A stretch of 8,612 nt of DNA, taken from Desulfobulbaceae bacterium. GTDB lineage: Bacteria; Desulfobacterota; Desulfobulbia; Desulfobulbales; Desulfocapsaceae. The translations under genes and the position numbers were made by a program. A model generated the notes under the pieces. That model was not told the origin of the DNA, searched no databases, and saw only the letters and a list, made by a program, of their open reading frames with translations. The stretch lies in contig DAOVUU010000079.1 of assembly GCA_030632405.1 (NCBI GenBank), forward strand, positions 1 to 8,612, given 5' to 3'. Positions within the stretch are counted from its first letter, which is position 1. Each line of letters begins with the position of its first letter. Shown piece by piece: positions 6,395 through 8,612 of the stretch.

Positions 6395-7639
6395 TTATAC
6401 ATGCCGCAGAGCGGTATTCGGATCCATCCTGGCCGCCTTATATGCCGGCTGCAGGCTGGCTATCACCGCAATTATAATGACGATAAAAACCACAGTCACC
6501 ACATCACCAGTACCAATTGTCGGAGAAAGAAGTAGTCCTGTCTGCCTGCCGAAATCAAAACTGATCTGGGAACCGTTCATGACCATGATAGCAACAAGAC
6601 TGACGACTGTGCCGATTGCTGTTCCAAGAACCCCCAGTAAAAATCCTTCAGTGATGAAAAGGCTCATGATCTTTCCGGGAGAAGTGCCAATGGCAGCAAT
6701 AGTACCGATTTCGTTTATTCGTTCATAAACTGCCATAACCATTACGTTCATAATGGAGACCAGTACGATGGCCACCAGCATGATCTTGATAAAAAGGGTC
6801 ATTAAATCGATCATTTTTGCAATATTAAAAAACGGGGACAGCTTCTCCCAGGTGTGCACCTCAAAAACCGGTTTTCCGGCCTTGTTTTTCATTGGCTCCA
6901 ACTCAGCCTTTAAACGGGCAAAGACTGCAGGCAGCTGCTCTATATTTTTCAAGCGTATGGCAAATTCACTTACCTCTGCATTATTTATACGCAGCAAGGC
7001 CTTTGCGTCCTCGAGGTGGATCATGCCATCTCTCCCCCCGGGGCCGGATATTCCTTCAAGGATGCCTCTGACCATAAAAGTCTGTCCGTTAACTGATCCG
7101 TCCTTGTTATTGGCAACAAGCACGATACTGTCTCCAACTTTGACCTTCATTCCCTTGGCAATAAGCTCAGGAACCAGGATTTCACCTTTTTTCAAAAGAC
7201 CTTCTTTTTTTCCGTCAATAATCCGGGCCGCAAGCAACGGGGCAGTGCTCAGTTCCTGGTCGGGCAGTACACTGTTTAAACGAATATTTGTTGTTTCTGT
7301 AAAATTTGAAAACATGGCGCCAAGCTTTATGCGCATGGAATATGCCTCAATTGCTTTCTCCTCGGCAAGGATCTGTTCTATTTTTTTGAGCTGTTTTCCA
7401 GTTATATTCCGGTTGAGCGGCAGGCTGTCTATGGATGCCAGATAGCCTTTTTTATGGATCTGCAAGTGGCCAAGCATGGAGTCGGTTATCTGGCCGATCA
7501 TCATGGCCTTAAACGAACCGGATATGGAGATAAAGAGAAGAACAGCGACAACACCAAGGGTTATGAGCATGGAGGTGAGAATGGTACGACGTTGGTACCG
7601 CTGCAGGTTGCGTGTTGCAAGTTTTATAATATTAAGCAT
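6395..7639 (-). CDS. FtsX/MacB-type ABC transporter permease (LolC/E-like)
   Basis: Inner-membrane subunit of a mechanotransmission-type ABC system. I start it at the ATG at 7637-7639 (414 residues). AGGAGG lies immediately upstream and the protein then begins MLNIIKLATRNLQRY, the amphipathic lead-in usual for this family. The upstream ATG at 7681 lies well inside the ATPase gene and adds 14 atypical residues. Topology is one membrane segment at about 21-42, a large periplasmic domain at about 43-280, then three segments near 283-305, 328-355 and 379-397, ending with the FtsX-like AARMDPNTALRHV. The RINEIGTIAAIGTSPGKI loop (307-324) is the ATPase-coupling region. Only one permease is encoded, so it probably works as a homodimer like MacB, whereas LolC/LolE form a heterodimer. 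It overlaps the ATPase gene by 8 nt. Confidence 0.94.
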   Translation of the reverse strand: MLNIIKLATRNLQRYQRRTILTSMLITLGVVAVLLFISISGSFKAMMIGQITDSMLGHLQIHKKGYLASIDSLPLNRNITGKQLKKIEQILAEEKAIEAYSMRIKLGAMFSNFTETTNIRLNSVLPDQELSTAPLLAARIIDGKKEGLLKKGEILVPELIAKGMKVKVGDSIVLVANNKDGSVNGQTFMVRGILEGISGPGGRDGMIHLEDAKALLRINNAEVSEFAIRLKNIEQLPAVFARLKAELEPMKNKAGKPVFEVHTWEKLSPFFNIAKMIDLMTLFIKIMLVAIVLVSIMNVMVMAVYERINEIGTIAAIGTSPGKIMSLFITEGFLLGVLGTAIGTVVSLVAIMVMNGSQISFDFGRQTGLLLSPTIGTGDVVTVVFIVIIIAVIASLQPAYKAARMDPNTALRHV

Positions 7640-8336
7640 TGCCTCCTCCCTGATTATCATTGGTTGAGGAAAATTTACCATCTTCCAGAGTGAAGGTTAT
7701 CTCAACATTCTTGACTATTCTTGGATCATGGGTTGAAAAAACAAAGGTAGTCTGGAAATCATCCCGCATCTGTTTCATCAAGTCGATGATACGGTTTGCT
7801 GTCTCCCGGTCCAGGTTGGCGGTGGGTTCGTCTGCAAGTACGAGCTTTGCATTTGTGACCAGAGCCCGAGCCACGGCTACCCGCTGTTTCTGGCCGCCTG
7901 AGATTTGATTTGGTCTTTTGTTTGCCTGGTCCGTCATACCCACAGCATCAAGGAGGTCAAAAACTCGTTTTTTTCTTTTTTCCTTGGTCCAGTTCTGTAC
8001 CATCAGCAGCGGATATTCCACATTCTCGAAAACACTCAGGACGGGTATGAGATTGAAATCCTGAAAGACAAAACCTATATTTTCACCGCGAAAAAGAGCT
8101 GCCTCCCTGCGGCTTAAATTGGTAATTTCCCGGCCTGCCACTTGCAGAGTTCCCCTGGTAGGAGGATCAAGGCAGCCTATCATATTGAGCAGGGTGGATT
8201 TGCCGCTTCCCGAGGGTCCGATAAAGGAGACAAATGAAGCGGGCTCAATGGTGAATTCAACACCCTGTATGGCGTTTACGGTAATATCTCCGGAAACATA
8301 TGTTTTTTCGAGCTGTCTGGCCACAACTACTGACAT
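7632..8336 (-). CDS. LolD/MacB-type ABC transporter ATPase
   Basis: Cytoplasmic ATPase of 234 residues that drives the FtsX-type permease encoded next. Motifs are complete: Walker [10 protein letters not shown] at 40-48, Q-loop Q92 in FVFQDFNLIP, signature ISGGQKQRV at 145-153 (Ile in place of the usual Leu), Walker B LVLADE at 165-170 with E170, ANLD at 173-176, and switch H203 in STHDP. The FVFQDFNLIPVLSVFENV and ADEPTANLD stretches are characteristic of the LolD/MacB/FtsE group. AAGGGG lies 7 nt before the ATG. This is the first gene of the four-gene envelope cassette. The leader upstream holds a repeat element. Similarity does not by itself distinguish lipoprotein release from peptide or lipid export. 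Confidence 0.95.
   Translation of the reverse strand: MSVVVARQLEKTYVSGDITVNAIQGVEFTIEPASFVSFIGPSGSGKSTLLNMIGCLDPPTRGTLQVAGREITNLSRREAALFRGENIGFVFQDFNLIPVLSVFENVEYPLLMVQNWTKEKRKKRVFDLLDAVGMTDQANKRPNQISGGQKQRVAVARALVTNAKLVLADEPTANLDRETANRIIDLMKQMRDDFQTTFVFSTHDPRIVKNVEITFTLEDGKFSSTNDNQGGGNA
7642..7650 (-). promoter_or_regulatory. Ribosome-binding site deciding the permease start
   Basis: GGGAGGAGG on the minus strand ends two bases before the ATG at 7639; taken as GGGAGG the spacing is 5 nt. It lies inside the last codons of the ATPase gene. It supports the start at 7639 over the in-frame ATG at 7681. Confidence 0.75.
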
Positions 8337-8360
8337 AGTTATTCCCCTTGCTATAAATTA

Positions 8361-8515
8361 TGATGGCGTCGTAAAAACTCTTCATCTTCTTCGTCATTGC
8401 AAAGTAAATGTCATTGCGACGTACTTAAGTACGCCTCACTCCATTAAATTTGCATTCCTCGAATATGAAGTTTTTTACTTAGCCACCTAAGCTTTTACTT
8501 TTTACGAGATTGTCA
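8361..8515. repeat. MITE-like repeat element B (about 155 bp) in the leader of the Lol-like cassette
   Basis: The left end TGATGGCGTCGTAAAAAC matches element A's left end at 17 of 18 bases. The right end, reverse-complemented from 8515, reads TGACAATCTCGTAAAAAG and shares TCGTAAAAA with the left end. A second, inner right-type end at about 8467-8487 (reverse-complemented, TGGC-TAA-GTAAAAA) suggests that a shorter element of about 126 bp is followed by, or nested in, another end. Inside is a perfect 14-bp palindrome, CGTACTTAAGTACG (8420-8433), and two copies of GTCATTGC (8393-8400 and 8410-8417). There is no coding capacity. It occupies most of the leader between the ATPase ribosome site and the window end. 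Confidence 0.65.
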
Positions 8516-8612
8516 CAGTTAAAATAGAACATTTTTTTGTTTGATTGCGGCGAGACTATAATCATTAGATCTTTATCGCGCATCGGGGCAATTTAATTAT
8601 TTTATTTAATTG

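Noticed and set aside
6255..6728. 157-codon plus-strand open frame crossing the LolA-like/permease junction
   Set aside because: It is antisense to two supported genes and has no signal or domain.
6753..7445. Long open frame (230 codons) on the plus strand opposite the FtsX permease
   Set aside because: It is fully antisense to a well-supported gene, has no domain character or ribosome site that I can see, and its Ser/Phe/Ile-rich composition is what the reverse of a membrane-protein gene gives.
8119..8490. 123-codon plus-strand open frame over the ATPase 5' end and leader
   Set aside because: It spans a confident antisense gene and a repeat element, with no recognisable protein features.
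8516..8612. Promoter for the Lol-like cassette in the AT-rich tail
   Set aside because: A TATAGT-like hexamer occurs, but without a matching -35 at proper spacing, and no sigma54-type GG-N10-GC pattern was convincing. I see nothing reportable in this tail.

Overview
The window is a Gram-negative chromosomal segment in which every supportable gene is on the minus strand, so transcription runs from high to low coordinates. Outer-membrane and periplasmic proteins, a DapF-family epimerase and LolA-like/LolD-like proteins point to a diderm proteobacterium in the broad sense. The short dispersed repeats (ends TGATGGCGTCGT-R-AAAAC and TGATAAACTCGTAAAAAG) resemble repeats I associate with Desulfobacterota (Desulfobulbales/Desulfobacterales-like). 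This placement is an inference from memory. The dapF/amino-acid transporter half reads more alphaproteobacteria-like by motif impression, which is also unproven.

Right half (8336 down to 4300): a tightly packed four-gene cassette. It holds a LolD/MacB-type ABC ATPase (7632-8336), an FtsX/MacB-type permease overlapping it by 8 nt (6395-7639), a secreted LolA-like outer-membrane lipoprotein-sorting family protein (5606-6370), and a predicted outer-membrane beta-barrel overlapping that by 14 nt (4300-5619). Together they supply an inner-membrane extraction pump, a periplasmic carrier and an outer-membrane component. This looks like a self-contained envelope transport route for a lipid, lipoprotein or other hydrophobic cargo, and it is the most interesting system here. 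The cargo cannot be read from sequence.

Left half (4208 down to 1): a DapF-family cofactor-independent epimerase (3288-4208; a TTG start at 4175 is a serious alternative) is followed by a polar amino-acid ABC importer. The importer consists of an ATPase (2472-3206), a periplasmic binding protein (1502-2302) and two permeases (692-1384, and 1-676 cut by the window edge). A weak promoter-like pair precedes dapF. A hairpin with a T-run precedes the binding-protein gene and may modulate expression inside the operon.

Repeats: two short elements with related imperfect terminal inverted repeats lie at 1413-1504 (between binding protein and permease, one end supplying or containing the binding-protein stop codon) and 8361-8515 (in the leader of the Lol-like cassette). 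A solitary end lies at 3240-3257 between dapF and the ATPase. There is no gene-free stretch over 300 bases. The largest, 8337-8612, contains the ATPase ribosome-binding site, the 8361-8515 element and an AT-rich tail (8516-8612) in which I see no gene and no convincing promoter. No tRNA, rRNA, CRISPR array, integrase or transposase gene was seen.
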